A stretch of 64,000 bases of DNA from Streptomyces catenulae (GCF_000718015.1 NZ_JODY01000017.1:62001-126000); one strand, 5' to 3'; numbered from the stretch's first letter, positions 8,824 to 18,040 are shown. Translations and numbers: made by a program. The notes: generated from the letters alone by a model not told the origin.

Positions 8824-10266
8824 GTGCGCCGCAGCATCCTGCTGGTCACCGCGGCGACCACCGCGCTGATCCTCGCCGCGCTCCTCGTCCCGCTGTCGCT
8901 GCTGGCGCGCAGCCACGCCGCGGACCGGGCGACCGCCGACGCCACCTCGCGGGCGCACGCCCTCGCCGCCGGGCTCGGGAAGACGCTCGCCGCGGGCTCC
9001 GGGGCGGCCCCGTCCGACCGGTCCGGCGCGGAGGCGCTGGTCACCGCGGCCAACGGCCCGGGGCTCCCCCGCACCTCGGTGATCCTCGGGAACGGCACCG
9101 TCCTCGGGCCCCCGGCGCCGGTCTCCGACGCGGTCCGGCTGGCGCGTTACGGGCGGGCGTTCACCTACGAACCGTCCGGCGGCGGCCGCACCGTGCTGCT
9201 GCCCGTCCAGGGCGTCGTCGGCGGCACCGCCGTCATCCACATCGCGATCGGCGACGACCGGCTGTACGACGGGACGCTCGCCTCGTCGCTGGGGTTCGCC
9301 GGGCTCGGCGCCGGGCTGATGGTGCTGGGGCTGCTCTTCGCGGACCGGCTCGGGGCCCGGCTCGTCGGCGCCACCCGGCGGCTCTCCGCGGTCGCCGACC
9401 GGCTGGCCCGCGGCGATCTGACGGCCCGCGCCGAACCGTCCGGACCGCCCGAACTCCGGCTGGTGGCCCGCGAGCTGAACCATCTCGCCGAGCGCATCCA
9501 GACCTTCCTGACCGCCGAGCGGGAGAACGCAGCCGACCTCGCGCACCGGCTCCGTACGCCGGTCGCCGCGCTGCGGCTGGACGCCGAGGGGCTGCGGGAC
9601 CCGGCGGAGGCGGAGCGGATCGGGGCGGGCGTGGCGGCGCTGGAGCGGAGCGTCGACGAGGTGATCCGGACCGCCCGCAAGCCGCTGCGGGAGGACCGTT
9701 CGGGCCCGCCGCGCGCCGATCTCGCCGCCGTGGTGGCGGACCGCGCCGCCTTCTGGCTGCCGCTCGCCGAGGACCAGGGCCGCACCCTGGAGTGCGCGCT
9801 CCCGGACGGCGCGGCGGACGGGGTGCCGGTCCGGGTGGAGGGGACGGAACTGGCCGCCGCCGTGGACGCGTTGCTCGGCAACGTCTTCGACCACACCCCG
9901 GAGGGCACCGGCGTCCGGCTCGCGGTGGTCCGCGCCCCGGACGGCGACGGCGGTCGGCTCACCGTCGAGGACGACGGCCCCGGCTTCCCCGAGGGGCACG
10001 TCCCCGAGCGCGGACGCAGCGGCGGCGGCTCCACCGGTCTCGGTCTGGACATCGTCCGCCGCGCCGCCCAGGAGGCGGGTGGCACGGTGGAGTTCACCCG
10101 CGCCCCCGGCGGCGGCGCCCGGGTGACGGCCGCGTTCGCCGGGGACGGTCCGCGGACCGGGCGGGCCGCACGGAGCAGGGCCGGTGCCCGTACGGGATCC
10201 CGTACGGGCACCGGGTCGGGCGGCGCCCCGGAGCGCGGGGCGCGCCGCACGGGGCGGGGCGGCTGA
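8824..10266 (+). CDS. membrane sensor histidine kinase
   Basis: A 480-residue partner of the preceding response regulator. N-terminal membrane helix (about residues 5-28), a small extracytoplasmic sensor, a second helix (about 155-175) and a HAMP linker. The phosphoacceptor region reads ENAADLAHRLRTPVAALRL: His is followed by RLRTP rather than the usual ELRTP. N and G boxes follow (LGNVFDHTPEG, DDGPGFPEGH, STGLGLDIVRRA). The C-terminal 40 residues are a low-complexity Arg/Gly/Thr tail. GTG 8824 begins two bases after the regulator stop, indicating translational coupling. Confidence 0.92.
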   Translation: MRRSILLVTAATTALILAALLVPLSLLARSHAADRATADATSRAHALAAGLGKTLAAGSGAAPSDRSGAEALVTAANGPGLPRTSVILGNGTVLGPPAPVSDAVRLARYGRAFTYEPSGGGRTVLLPVQGVVGGTAVIHIAIGDDRLYDGTLASSLGFAGLGAGLMVLGLLFADRLGARLVGATRRLSAVADRLARGDLTARAEPSGPPELRLVARELNHLAERIQTFLTAERENAADLAHRLRTPVAALRLDAEGLRDPAEAERIGAGVAALERSVDEVIRTARKPLREDRSGPPRADLAAVVADRAAFWLPLAEDQGRTLECALPDGAADGVPVRVEGTELAAAVDALLGNVFDHTPEGTGVRLAVVRAPDGDGGRLTVEDDGPGFPEGHVPERGRSGGGSTGLGLDIVRRAAQEAGGTVEFTRAPGGGARVTAAFAGDGPRTGRAARSRAGARTGSRTGTGSGGAPERGARRTGRGG

Positions 10267-10304
10267 GGGCGCGGTCGGGGCGGGGCGCCCGGGCCGCGCG
10301 CCGG

Positions 10305-11096
10305 TCAGCGGGCCGGGAACGGCGTCCGCGCGGTGGGCTGCCCGCGGTGGGCGGCGAGGTCCGGGCGGAGGGCGGCGAGGGCGCCGCAGTACTTGGTGAA
10401 CGGGGCGGCGCGCAGCCCGTAGCCGTGCAGCAGACGGTCGGCCTCGGAGAGCGGGGCGGTGGTCTTCGTCTCGACGAGGACCAGCCCGCCGTCGGCGCGG
10501 ACGCTGCGGCCGGTCCGGGCGTCCTCGCCGACCAGCGCCACGTCGCAGGTGATGCGCTGGCCGTCGGCGACGAAGGTGGCGCGCTGGTGGTCGGTGGTGA
10601 GCGAGGGGTCCAACTCGGCGGGGGCGTCGATGCCGTAGGCGCGGTCGAGGACGTCGGCGAGGAAGTCGCGCTGGCCGGTGCCGAGCGCCGCGTCGTGCGG
10701 CCGGAGCGGGCGGCGGTGCTTGACGGTCCGGCCGCCGTCGCCGCTGAGCTTGACCTCGAACTGCCGCTCCCCGGTGTCCCGGTAGAGCCGCTCGCGGATC
10801 TTGAAGCGGCCGCCGCGGTCCTGCTGGTGGTCGTGGAAGGAGCGCAGGTCGGGGGTGTCGAAGTAGACGGAGCGGTAGCGGAACCAGCGGCGGCCGTTGA
10901 TGCAGAGCGCCGCGAACGGGCCGCCGGGGCGGCGCCGGTCGGTCAGCTCGGCGGCGAACTCGGCGAAGACGTCGACCGGCACCAGGTAGCGGCTGTCGTA
11001 CCGGGTGAGGAGGGCGGCGCGCTCCTGGACGTCGGTGAGCGGGACGGGGCGGGCGGCCATGGCGGCGCGGGCGAGGGCTCGTACGGCGGGGATCAC
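10305..11096 (-). CDS. VTC-domain protein (polyphosphate polymerase-like)
   Basis: A 263-residue soluble protein with the VTC fold hallmarks: RYDSRYLV near the N-terminus, the basic RFKIRERLYRDTGE, FEVKLSGDGGRTVKHRR and a late VETKTT, giving the Arg/Lys/Glu-lined tunnel used by yeast Vtc4 to make polyphosphate. Bacterial members are often next to CotH or DUF4956 genes; neither is here. GTG 11096 is preceded by AAGGAG with 6-base spacing, which fixes the start. An in-frame ATG at 11459 also has a strong AAGGGGGG site and would add 121 Arg/Pro-rich residues, but third-position GC decays after the first 30 codons, so I take it as non-coding or a leader. Activity is inference. Confidence 0.8.
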   Translation of the reverse strand: MIPAVRALARAAMAARPVPLTDVQERAALLTRYDSRYLVPVDVFAEFAAELTDRRRPGGPFAALCINGRRWFRYRSVYFDTPDLRSFHDHQQDRGGRFKIRERLYRDTGERQFEVKLSGDGGRTVKHRRPLRPHDAALGTGQRDFLADVLDRAYGIDAPAELDPSLTTDHQRATFVADGQRITCDVALVGEDARTGRSVRADGGLVLVETKTTAPLSEADRLLHGYGLRAAPFTKYCGALAALRPDLAAHRGQPTARTPFPAR

Positions 11097-11546
11097 GCGG
11101 GTCTCCTTGGCGTCGGTGCTGCGGGGGCCTGCGGCGGGGCGGAACCGGAAGGCGGACGTCGGGGGGTCGGGACGGACGGTTCGGGCGGCGCCGTTCCGGG
11201 GCGGGTGGCCCGCCGGGCGGGGGCCTCCGGTGGCGTGCCCGGTCCGGGCCGCCCGGAGAAGGCGCCGGGTAGCAGGCCGCATACCCGCTTTCCGGCACCG
11301 GGCACCCGACCGACCGTCCGGATATCGGGACAGGAGGGGGAAAAGTCCGTGCCCGTAAGACACCGGATCGGGGCATTTCCCTACCCGCCGGTGGCGGGTG
11401 TTCCCGCGCGGGCCGGTGGGGGTGCCGGTCGCATCGGCCGAGGTCCCCGGCGTCTCCATGGCGTTCCCCCCTTCCGTTCCGGTGCGGCGGTCCGTGCGGC
11501 GGCCCCGTCGACCGCTCTCCGATACGTCCGCACGCTAGGCAGCCGC

Positions 11547-11584
11547 GGGTTAAGCGCGCCCCCTCCCCGGGTTAAGCGCGCCCC
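11547..11584. promoter_or_regulatory. 22-bp-spaced direct repeat GGGTTAAGCGCGCCCC
   Basis: The 16-mer GGGTTAAGCGCGCCCC occurs at 11547-11562 and 11569-11584, start to start 22 bp, two helical turns. The spacing is what OmpR/PhoB-type regulators use. On the minus strand a TAGCGT box (plus 11532-11537) lies just downstream, pointing toward the VTC gene; the first kinase gene lies on the other side. Within the 608-base gap 11097-11704 this is the only ordered feature I see. Confidence 0.35.
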
Positions 11585-11704
11585 TCTCCCGGGCGTCGTG
11601 CGGCGGCGGGGCGCGCTCCGTCGGGTGCGCGCCCCGGGCACGGTCGGACGGTCGATATCCTCGGGGCGGCTCCGGGGGTGGCTTCGGGGGAAAGGGCGGC
11701 GATC

Positions 11705-13210
11705 GTGGAACTGCACCCGGGACGCGCGGGACGGCCGGTACGCACCGGTGGGCCGGTGCCGCTCAGGGACCAGGACCCCCGCCGGATCGGCGACTACCGC
11801 CTGATCGGGCGCCTCGGGGAAGGCGGCATGGGCCATGTCTACCTGGCCCGTTCGGACCGTGGCCGCACGGTCGCGGTGAAGCTGGTCCGCGCCGAACTGG
11901 CCGGTCAGGAGGAGTTCCGTACCCGCTTCCGGCGCGAGGTGCGGGCCGCGCGGCGGGTCGGCGGCGAGTGGACCGCCCCGGTCCTGGACGCCGACACCGA
12001 GGCCGAGACGCCGTGGGTGGCCACCGGGTACATCGCCGGGCCGTCCCTCCAGCAGACCGTCGGCGGCGGCACCAAACTGCCCGAGCGGACCGTCCGCATC
12101 CTGGCGGCGGGGCTGGCCCGCGCGCTGGAGTCGGTGCACGCCGCGGGCATCATCCACCGCGACCTCAAACCCTCCAACGTCCTGCTGACCCTCGACGGCC
12201 CCCGCGTCATCGACTTCGGTATCGCCCGGGCGCTGGAGGCGGTGACCGACCACGGTGTGACGCGCACCGGCGAGGCCGTCGGCTCACCCGGCTTCATGGC
12301 GCCCGAGCAGGTCCGCGGCGACGATCTCACCCCCGCCTGCGACGTCTTCTGCCTCGGCTCGGTGCTGGCGTACGCGGCGACCGGGCGCTCCCCGTTCGGT
12401 ACGCCGGAGAGCCAGGTGCACGCCGTGATGTACCGCATCGCGGAGGCGGAGCCGGATCTCGCGGCGGTGCCCGAGCGGCTGCGCCCGCTGGTCTCCGCCT
12501 GTCTGGCGAAGGACCCGGCCGCGCGGCCCTCCCCGGCGCAGCTGGTCGCCTGGGCCGAGCGGGACACGGCGGCGCTCGCCGGTCCGGCGGCGGACGACGA
12601 GCCGTGGCTGCCCGGCGCGCTGGTCGCACGGCTGGGCCGCGGCGCCGTGGAGTTGCTGGAGGCCGAGCACCCCGAGGCCGGTGCCGGACCGGCGGCGGAG
12701 GCGGAGCCCGCCCCGGCGCCGCGCCGACGCCGCCGCGGCGCCGTCACCGCGCTGGCCCTCGCCGCCGCGGTGGCGCTGGCCGGAGCCGGGGCGGGCGGGG
12801 CGTACTTCCTGCTGCACAGCGACCGCGCGGCGGCGGAGAACAACGACTCGGCGGGCAGCAGCACGAGCGGGACGCAGACCGGCGGGATCCCGGCGGCGTT
12901 CCTCGGCACCTGGGAGGCGTCGGCCGACGGCTCGGCGGACGTCCGCCGGTTCACCCTCACCCAGGGCGCGGCCGGGGACACCGTGATGACGATGACCGCG
13001 TCCGGCGCCGCCTACAGCTGCACCTTCTCCGCGGCGCTCCGCTCGGCGGGCCCGCCGGTCCGGCTGGGGCCCTCGCGGGTCGTCTCGGGTCCGGCCACCA
13101 GTTGCCGTCCGGGTGAGCCGAGCACGCTGGAGAAGACCTCCGAGGGGGTGCGCCGCTCCTTCGACGGCGGGGGCGGGGCGCCCGCGCTGACGTACCACAA
13201 GGTGCGGTGA
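11705..13210 (+). CDS. membrane Ser/Thr protein kinase with one extracytoplasmic sensor module
   Basis: A 501-residue Hanks-type kinase. Kinase domain about residues 30-290: GRLGEGGMGHVYLAR, VAVKL, catalytic HRDLKPSN near residue 151, DFGIAR, and an APEQ segment in place of APE. An Ala/Pro/Arg linker leads to one membrane helix (about 345-370). Outside the membrane there is a roughly 105-residue beta-rich module beginning FLGTWE, with two cysteines about 45 residues apart (YSCTF and SCRPGEPS). There are no PASTA repeats. GTG 11705 is chosen since AAAGGG lies 8 bases upstream; GTG 11678 has no ribosome-binding site. It is followed by a paralogue. Confidence 0.9.
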   Translation: MELHPGRAGRPVRTGGPVPLRDQDPRRIGDYRLIGRLGEGGMGHVYLARSDRGRTVAVKLVRAELAGQEEFRTRFRREVRAARRVGGEWTAPVLDADTEAETPWVATGYIAGPSLQQTVGGGTKLPERTVRILAAGLARALESVHAAGIIHRDLKPSNVLLTLDGPRVIDFGIARALEAVTDHGVTRTGEAVGSPGFMAPEQVRGDDLTPACDVFCLGSVLAYAATGRSPFGTPESQVHAVMYRIAEAEPDLAAVPERLRPLVSACLAKDPAARPSPAQLVAWAERDTAALAGPAADDEPWLPGALVARLGRGAVELLEAEHPEAGAGPAAEAEPAPAPRRRRRGAVTALALAAAVALAGAGAGGAYFLLHSDRAAAENNDSAGSSTSGTQTGGIPAAFLGTWEASADGSADVRRFTLTQGAAGDTVMTMTASGAAYSCTFSAALRSAGPPVRLGPSRVVSGPATSCRPGEPSTLEKTSEGVRRSFDGGGGAPALTYHKVR

Positions 13211-13400
13211 GCCGGGCGTCCGTTTCGCCTGCGGTGGGGGAAATCCGCCGGTCAGAGCGGGTGCCCCGACACCCGTGCGGCCACCGATCGTTCTCCCGTC
13301 GTAACGACTTGGCGGCCGGTGTGCGATCCGGGTGCACCTACGCTCGGGAGGGGCGCCGGACGACGGCGGCGGGCACGGCAACGACACGGGAGGCGCCCGG

Positions 13401-15323
13401 ATGGAGGGCCTGCGCGGGCTGACGCCCGGCGATCCGGCGTGGATCGGGGACTACCGGCTGCTCAGCCGGCTCGGCAGCGGCGGTATGGGCCGGGTCTACC
13501 TCGCGCGCTCGGAGGGCGGCAGGACCGTCGCGGTGAAGCTGATCCGCACCGAGCTGGCGGCCGAGCAGGAGTTCCGGGACCGTTTCCGGGCCGAGGTGGC
13601 GGCCGCGCGGAAGGTCGGCGGTCGCTGGACGGCGCCGGTCCTGGACGCCGACACCGAAGCCGCGGTGCCGTGGGTCGCCACCGGCTACATCGCCGGTCCC
13701 ACGCTGAGCGAGGTGGTCGGCGGCGGCTTCGGCAGGAGCGGACTGCACGGCCCGCTCCCGGAGTACGCACTGCGCCGCCTCGCGTACGGGCTGGCCTGTG
13801 CGCTGATCGACATCCACGGCGTGGGGCTGGTCCACCGCGATCTGAAGCCCTCCAACGTCCTGCTGACCATCGACGGTCCCCGGGTCATCGACTTCGGTAT
13901 CGCCCGGGCGCTGGACGCGGTCGGCGAGCAGACCCAGCCGGGCGCCGGGACGGTCGTCGGCTCGCCCAGCTTCATGTCGCCCGAGCAGGTCCAGGGCCAC
14001 CGGGTCGGTCCGGCGAGCGATCTGTTCTGCCTCGGCTCGGTGCTGGCGTACGCGGCGACCGGCCGGGCGCCGTTCGGCAGCATGGACTCCGGTGTGCACG
14101 CCGTGATGTTCAACATCGCCCAGGAGCAGCCGGATCTGACGGTGGCGCCCGAGGGCCCGGTGCGGGAGCTGATCCGCGCCTGTCTGGCCAAGGAGCCGCA
14201 GGACCGGCCGACGCCCGAGGAGATCGCCGCCCGGATAGATCCGCTGCGCGACGGCGATCCGGCCGCGCCCTGGCTGCCCGCCGGACTCATCGCCCATCTG
14301 GGCCGCCATGCGGTACGCCTCCTCGACACGGACACCCCGCCCGGCGCCCCGCACCGCACGGCGCCGCCGCCCCGGCACCCGGTCACCGCGGTGGACGCGG
14401 AGGCGACGGTACGGCCCGGGCGGCAGACGCCCGCCGGGCCGCCGCTCGTCCCCGTCGAGGGCGCGCCGACCGCCGTCCCGGGCGCCACGGCCGTACCGCG
14501 CCCGGCCGACGCGGACCCCGGTGTCCCGCGGCGGCGGCGCCGACGGCGGGTGCTGCTGATCGCCGCGGCCGTGTGCGCGGTGGCGGCGGGGGCGTTCGCG
14601 TTCCCCGCGCTGCGCGGCGGGGGCGGCGCGGACGGCGACGACTCCTCCGACATCACCGACCGCTACGTCGGCGTGTGGGCCGGGCCGGTGCTGCGCGACG
14701 GTGTGCCCACCGGGCAGCGGCGCCGGTTCGTGATCAGCCACGGCAAGGTCGGTGAGGTGGTCGCCAACAGCACCAGCCTCGGCGGGACGTACGAGTGCCG
14801 CAGCGACGCCAAGCTGGTCTCGGTCCGGGACGGGGAGGACCGGCCCGCGCTGCGGCTGGACACCAAGGTCGTCCGGTCCCTGCCGCCCGGCCGGTGCGCC
14901 GCGCTCGGCGAGCACACGCTCCGGCCCGGGCCCGACGGCACGCTCCGGTGGGCGGCGGCGGGGCGCGATGCGACGCTGCGCCGCATCGCACCGGCGGCGG
15001 AGCGGGTGCCGGACGGCTTCCTCGGCGCCTGGGAGCGGCCGACCGGCGGCGGCTCGAAGCAGCGGCTGACGATCACCCGCTCGCCGGTGGGCAGCCAGGT
15101 CGCCACGCTCGTCGCCACCGGCCCCGAGGGCAGCTGCACCGCGCACGCCGATCTCTACGCCGGGGGGAACCAGCTGGTCATCGGCCCCACGGTGGTCGAT
15201 CACGCCGGGCCGCAGTGCCGCCCGGGCCACTCCTCCGTACTGCGGCTCACCGGCACCGGCGACCTCCGCCGCGACTTCCTCGGCCGCGATCTGCGCCCCC
15301 GGAACTACTCCCGCGCGAGCTGA
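13401..15323 (+). CDS. membrane Ser/Thr protein kinase with two tandem sensor modules
   Basis: A 640-residue paralogue of the kinase just upstream; their kinase domains share long blocks (GDYRL, GGMG-VYLARS, WTAPVLDADTEA, VIDFGIARAL). Catalytic HRDLKPSN is near residue 145, with SPEQ in place of APE. One membrane helix lies near residues 383-402. The outer part contains two copies of the module that is single in the neighbour: copy 1 begins YVGVWAG with Cys pair TYECRS/PGRCAA, copy 2 begins FLGAWERP with Cys pair GSCTAH/PQCRPGHS. The ATG 13401 start is set by GGGAGG seven bases upstream. The gene ends 22 bases before the first of four parS sites. Confidence 0.9.
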   Translation: MEGLRGLTPGDPAWIGDYRLLSRLGSGGMGRVYLARSEGGRTVAVKLIRTELAAEQEFRDRFRAEVAAARKVGGRWTAPVLDADTEAAVPWVATGYIAGPTLSEVVGGGFGRSGLHGPLPEYALRRLAYGLACALIDIHGVGLVHRDLKPSNVLLTIDGPRVIDFGIARALDAVGEQTQPGAGTVVGSPSFMSPEQVQGHRVGPASDLFCLGSVLAYAATGRAPFGSMDSGVHAVMFNIAQEQPDLTVAPEGPVRELIRACLAKEPQDRPTPEEIAARIDPLRDGDPAAPWLPAGLIAHLGRHAVRLLDTDTPPGAPHRTAPPPRHPVTAVDAEATVRPGRQTPAGPPLVPVEGAPTAVPGATAVPRPADADPGVPRRRRRRRVLLIAAAVCAVAAGAFAFPALRGGGGADGDDSSDITDRYVGVWAGPVLRDGVPTGQRRRFVISHGKVGEVVANSTSLGGTYECRSDAKLVSVRDGEDRPALRLDTKVVRSLPPGRCAALGEHTLRPGPDGTLRWAAAGRDATLRRIAPAAERVPDGFLGAWERPTGGGSKQRLTITRSPVGSQVATLVATGPEGSCTAHADLYAGGNQLVIGPTVVDHAGPQCRPGHSSVLRLTGTGDLRRDFLGRDLRPRNYSRAS

Positions 15324-15345
15324 GCGCCCCGGCCCCGAGGTCGTT

Positions 15346-15473
15346 GTTTCACGTGAAACGGCAAGCGGGGTACGGGAGTTGGCGTTTCACGTGAAACAGT
15401 GAGCGGCACACAGGGTCCGCCGTTTCACGTGAAACCTGCCTCCCCGCAAGGGAGTTGATGTTTCACGTGAAAC
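15346..15473. repeat. array of four parS sites at exact 38-bp period
   Basis: GTTTCACGTGAAAC occurs perfectly at 15346-15359, 15384-15397, 15422-15435 and 15460-15473. Start-to-start distance is 38 bp each time, while the 24-base spacers differ. The 14-mer is the known streptomycete ParB-binding centromere site. The array sits between the convergent 3' ends of the second kinase gene and purA, so no promoter is covered. ParB nucleation and spreading from this array to organise the origin region is the expected role. Confidence 0.95.
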
Positions 15474-15480
15474 GGCCGGG

Positions 15481-15505
15481 CCGGTGGACAGGATGCGTCC
15501 ACCGG
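15481..15505. terminator. hairpin after parS array
   Basis: Perfect 9-bp stem CCGGTGGAC/GTCCACCGG with a 7-base loop, immediately after the fourth parS site and between convergent genes; likely terminates the kinase transcript. Confidence 0.5.
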
Positions 15506-15524
15506 CCCGGCCGGTCAGCTCACC

Positions 15525-15546
15525 GGGGCGGCCCGCAGGCCGCCCC
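15525..15546 (-). terminator. purA terminator hairpin
   Basis: Perfect 9-bp GC stem GGGGCGGCC/GGCCGCCCC with a CGCA loop, 7 bases beyond the purA stop. Confidence 0.55.
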
Positions 15547-15553
15547 GCGGGGC

Positions 15554-16840
15554 TCAGGAGAGGAAGGAGTTGATCTCGATCGTCTCGTCACGGCCGGGGC
15601 CGACACCGATCGCGGAGATCGGTGCGCCCGACATCTCCTCCAGCGCCTTCACATACGCCTGCGCGTTCTTCGGCAGGTCGGAGAAGGTCTTGGCCTTGGT
15701 GATGTCCTCGGACCAGCCCGGCAGCATCTCGTAGATCGGCTTCGCGTGGTGGAAGTCGCTCTGGCTGTAGGGCAGCTCCTCGACCCGCTTGCCGTCGATC
15801 TCGTACGCGACGCAGACCGGGATCTGCTCCCAACCGGTGAGCACGTCGAGCTTGGTGAGGAAGAAGTCGGTCAGACCGTTGACGCGGGTGGCGTAGCGGG
15901 CGATGACCGCGTCGAACCAGCCGCAGCGGCGGTCACGGCCGGTGGTGACGCCCCGCTCGCCGCCGATGGTGCGCAGCGCCTCGCCGTCCTTGTCGAACAG
16001 CTCGGTCGGGAACGGACCGGCGCCGACGCGGGTGGTGTACGCCTTCAGGATGCCGATGACGCGGTTGATCTTCGTCGGTCCGACGCCCGCGCCCGTGCAG
16101 GCGCCGCCCGCGGTCGGGTTCGAGGAGGTGACGAAGGGGTACGTGCCGTGGTCGACGTCGAGGAGGGTGCCCTGACCGCCCTCGAAGAGGACGACCTTGC
16201 CGTCGTCGATCGCGTTGTTCAGCAGCAGCGTGGTGTCGGCGACGAAGCCCCGGAGCTGGTCGGCGTAGCCGAGCATCTCCTCGACCACCTGCTCCGCGGC
16301 GATCGCGCGGTGGTTGTAGAGCTTGGCCAGCACCTGGTTCTTGACGTCGAGGGCCGCCTCGACCTTCTGGTGCAGGATCGACTCGTCGAAGAGGTCCTGC
16401 ACCCGGATGCCGGTGCGGTTGATCTTGTCGGCGTAGGTCGGGCCGATGCCGCGACCGGTCGTACCGATCTTGCGCTTTCCGAGGAAGCGCTCGGTGACCT
16501 TGTCGACCGTGATGTTGTACGGCGTGATCAGGTGCGCGTTGCCGCTGATCAGCAGCTTGGACGTGTCGACGCCGCGCTCGTTGAGTCCGCTCAGCTCGGA
16601 GAGCAGGACCGCCGGGTCGACGACGACGCCGTTGCCGATGACCGGGGTACACCCCGGCGAGAGGATTCCGGAAGGGAGGAGGTGCAGCGCGTACTTCTGG
16701 TCGCCCACGACGACCGTGTGGCCGGCATTGTTGCCGCCCTGGTAACGCACCACGTAGTCAACGGACCCACCGAGCAGATCGGTGGCCTTTCCCTTGCCCT
16801 CATCACCCCACTGAGCACCGAGCAGCACAAGTGCGGGCAC
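15554..16840 (-). CDS. purA: adenylosuccinate synthetase
   Basis: PurA makes adenylosuccinate from IMP, aspartate and GTP, the first AMP-specific step. The protein starts [18 protein letters not shown], with the catalytic Asp and the GTP-binding glycine loop in the standard place, and is 428 residues, the normal length. Further signatures: [51 protein letters not shown] and a DRRCGWFD segment. Start GTG 16840 has GGAAGGGG about 9 bases upstream. The promoter region is shared, divergently, with the diacylglycerol-kinase-like gene. Confidence 0.97.
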   Translation of the reverse strand: MPALVLLGAQWGDEGKGKATDLLGGSVDYVVRYQGGNNAGHTVVVGDQKYALHLLPSGILSPGCTPVIGNGVVVDPAVLLSELSGLNERGVDTSKLLISGNAHLITPYNITVDKVTERFLGKRKIGTTGRGIGPTYADKINRTGIRVQDLFDESILHQKVEAALDVKNQVLAKLYNHRAIAAEQVVEEMLGYADQLRGFVADTTLLLNNAIDDGKVVLFEGGQGTLLDVDHGTYPFVTSSNPTAGGACTGAGVGPTKINRVIGILKAYTTRVGAGPFPTELFDKDGEALRTIGGERGVTTGRDRRCGWFDAVIARYATRVNGLTDFFLTKLDVLTGWEQIPVCVAYEIDGKRVEELPYSQSDFHHAKPIYEMLPGWSEDITKAKTFSDLPKNAQAYVKALEEMSGAPISAIGVGPGRDETIEINSFLS

Positions 16841-16954
16841 AGGCGTACACCCCTTCCGGGCGGGGCATGTCCAACGTGCGTGGATGGCGTGAGCATGCGG
16901 TCGCACGCGGATGTCATCACTGCAGCCGTCGAACCGGTGCCCCGGAATAGACGA

Positions 16955-16982
16955 AGCCCCTGGCGCAATAGCGCAAGGGGCT
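16955..16982. other. bulged hairpin in the purA divergent promoter region
   Basis: AGCCCC/GGGGCT with an inner GCGC/GCGC stem and AATA loop. It lies 115 bases upstream of purA and 35 bases before the divergent gene. It may be a leader structure or attenuator for either gene; there is no clear U-run. Confidence 0.3.
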
Positions 16983-17016
16983 CTTGCACCGAGATGCTAC
17001 CTGAGGAAGGACCGAG

Positions 17017-17988
17017 GTGTCGGCGCAGCCTTCTGGGCACTCTTCATCGGACTCCGTCCGGGGGACCCCTCTGCTCGTGGTCATCGACCCCGCAGCCCGC
17101 ACCGCGGACGGTGAGTCCGTCCGTATCGCCAAGGACGTGCTGTGCGCGGGCGCGGGCGCGAAAATCTGCCTTCCGGACGGCCCCGAGGAGTTCGCCCGGG
17201 CGCTCTCCCGGCGGGGCCGCAGGCGGCCGGTGGTGATCGGCGACGACCGCGCGCTGCGCTTCGCCGTCGGCGTCCTCCACAAGGAACGGGAGCTGGCGCA
17301 GGTCGCCGTGTCGGTGGTGCCGGTCGGCACGGCGGACGCGGTGACGCTCAGCCGGGCGCTGGGTGTGCCGACGGACACGGTGGCCGCGGCCCGGACCGTC
17401 CTGGACGGCGACGCCCGCCCCCTCGATCTGCTCACCGACGACAGCGACGGCATCGTCCTGGGCGGGCTGCGCATCCCGTACGCCGACGGCGCCGCACCTG
17501 CCGGAACGCATCCGGCGGGCGGTCGCCCGGCCACCGCGCCCGCGGCACCGGCGGCGCACGGGGAGGGCGGCGGGGCGTCCTGGTGGCGTCCGGCGGCCCG
17601 TACCGCGCGGGCCGCGCTGTCGGCGCTCGCCGCGCAGGCCACCGGCCGGGAGCGGCGGGCGGTGCCGGGGCAGCGGCTGCGGATCGAGGCGGACGGTGTG
17701 CTGCTGGCCGATCTGGACCAGCCGGTGCACCAGGTCCGTGTGGTGCCCGGCCCCCGCTCCGGGGACGACGGGACGGACGCCGGGGCGCCCGCCGCGGGCG
17801 ACGGTCTGGCCGAGGTGGTGGTGGACCGCCCCGGCGACGACCGGCCGCTGCGGGCCCGCGCCCGGGCGGTGACGGTCTCCGGCCCGGACTTCCGCTACCG
17901 CGCGGACGCGGTGGTCGGCGGCCCGGTCCGGACGCGTACCTGGACGGTGCAGCCGGGCGCGTGGTGGCTGACGCTGCCACGGGAGTGA
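17017..17988 (+). CDS. diacylglycerol-kinase-like protein with degenerate active site
   Basis: A 323-residue protein with the general fold text of DAG/sphingosine kinases: LLVVIDPAAR at the start, a ketone-type VVIGDD loop and VVPVGTADAVTLSRALGVP. In active members the loops read GGDGT and GTGND; here they are IGDDR and GTADA, so nucleotide and metal binding are likely lost. The middle (about residues 165-205) is a low-complexity insertion. The C-terminal beta domain is intact to WTVQPGAWWLTLPRE. GTG 17017 has GAGGAAGG 6 bases upstream. Divergent from purA, convergent with the NarL-type regulator. A binding rather than a catalytic role is plausible. Confidence 0.65.
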   Translation: MSAQPSGHSSSDSVRGTPLLVVIDPAARTADGESVRIAKDVLCAGAGAKICLPDGPEEFARALSRRGRRRPVVIGDDRALRFAVGVLHKERELAQVAVSVVPVGTADAVTLSRALGVPTDTVAAARTVLDGDARPLDLLTDDSDGIVLGGLRIPYADGAAPAGTHPAGGRPATAPAAPAAHGEGGGASWWRPAARTARAALSALAAQATGRERRAVPGQRLRIEADGVLLADLDQPVHQVRVVPGPRSGDDGTDAGAPAAGDGLAEVVVDRPGDDRPLRARARAVTVSGPDFRYRADAVVGGPVRTRTWTVQPGAWWLTLPRE

Positions 17989-18040
17989 CCGGGGCGGCGC
18001 ACCGGAGTGACGGCGGGGCCGTGCCGGGCGGGGCGCCTTG

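Noticed and set aside
11097..11459. Longer VTC-domain protein starting at ATG 11459
   Set aside because: Although it has a good ribosome-binding site, the added 121 residues are Arg/Pro-rich, lose third-position GC bias and lie outside the fold; kept only as an alternative.
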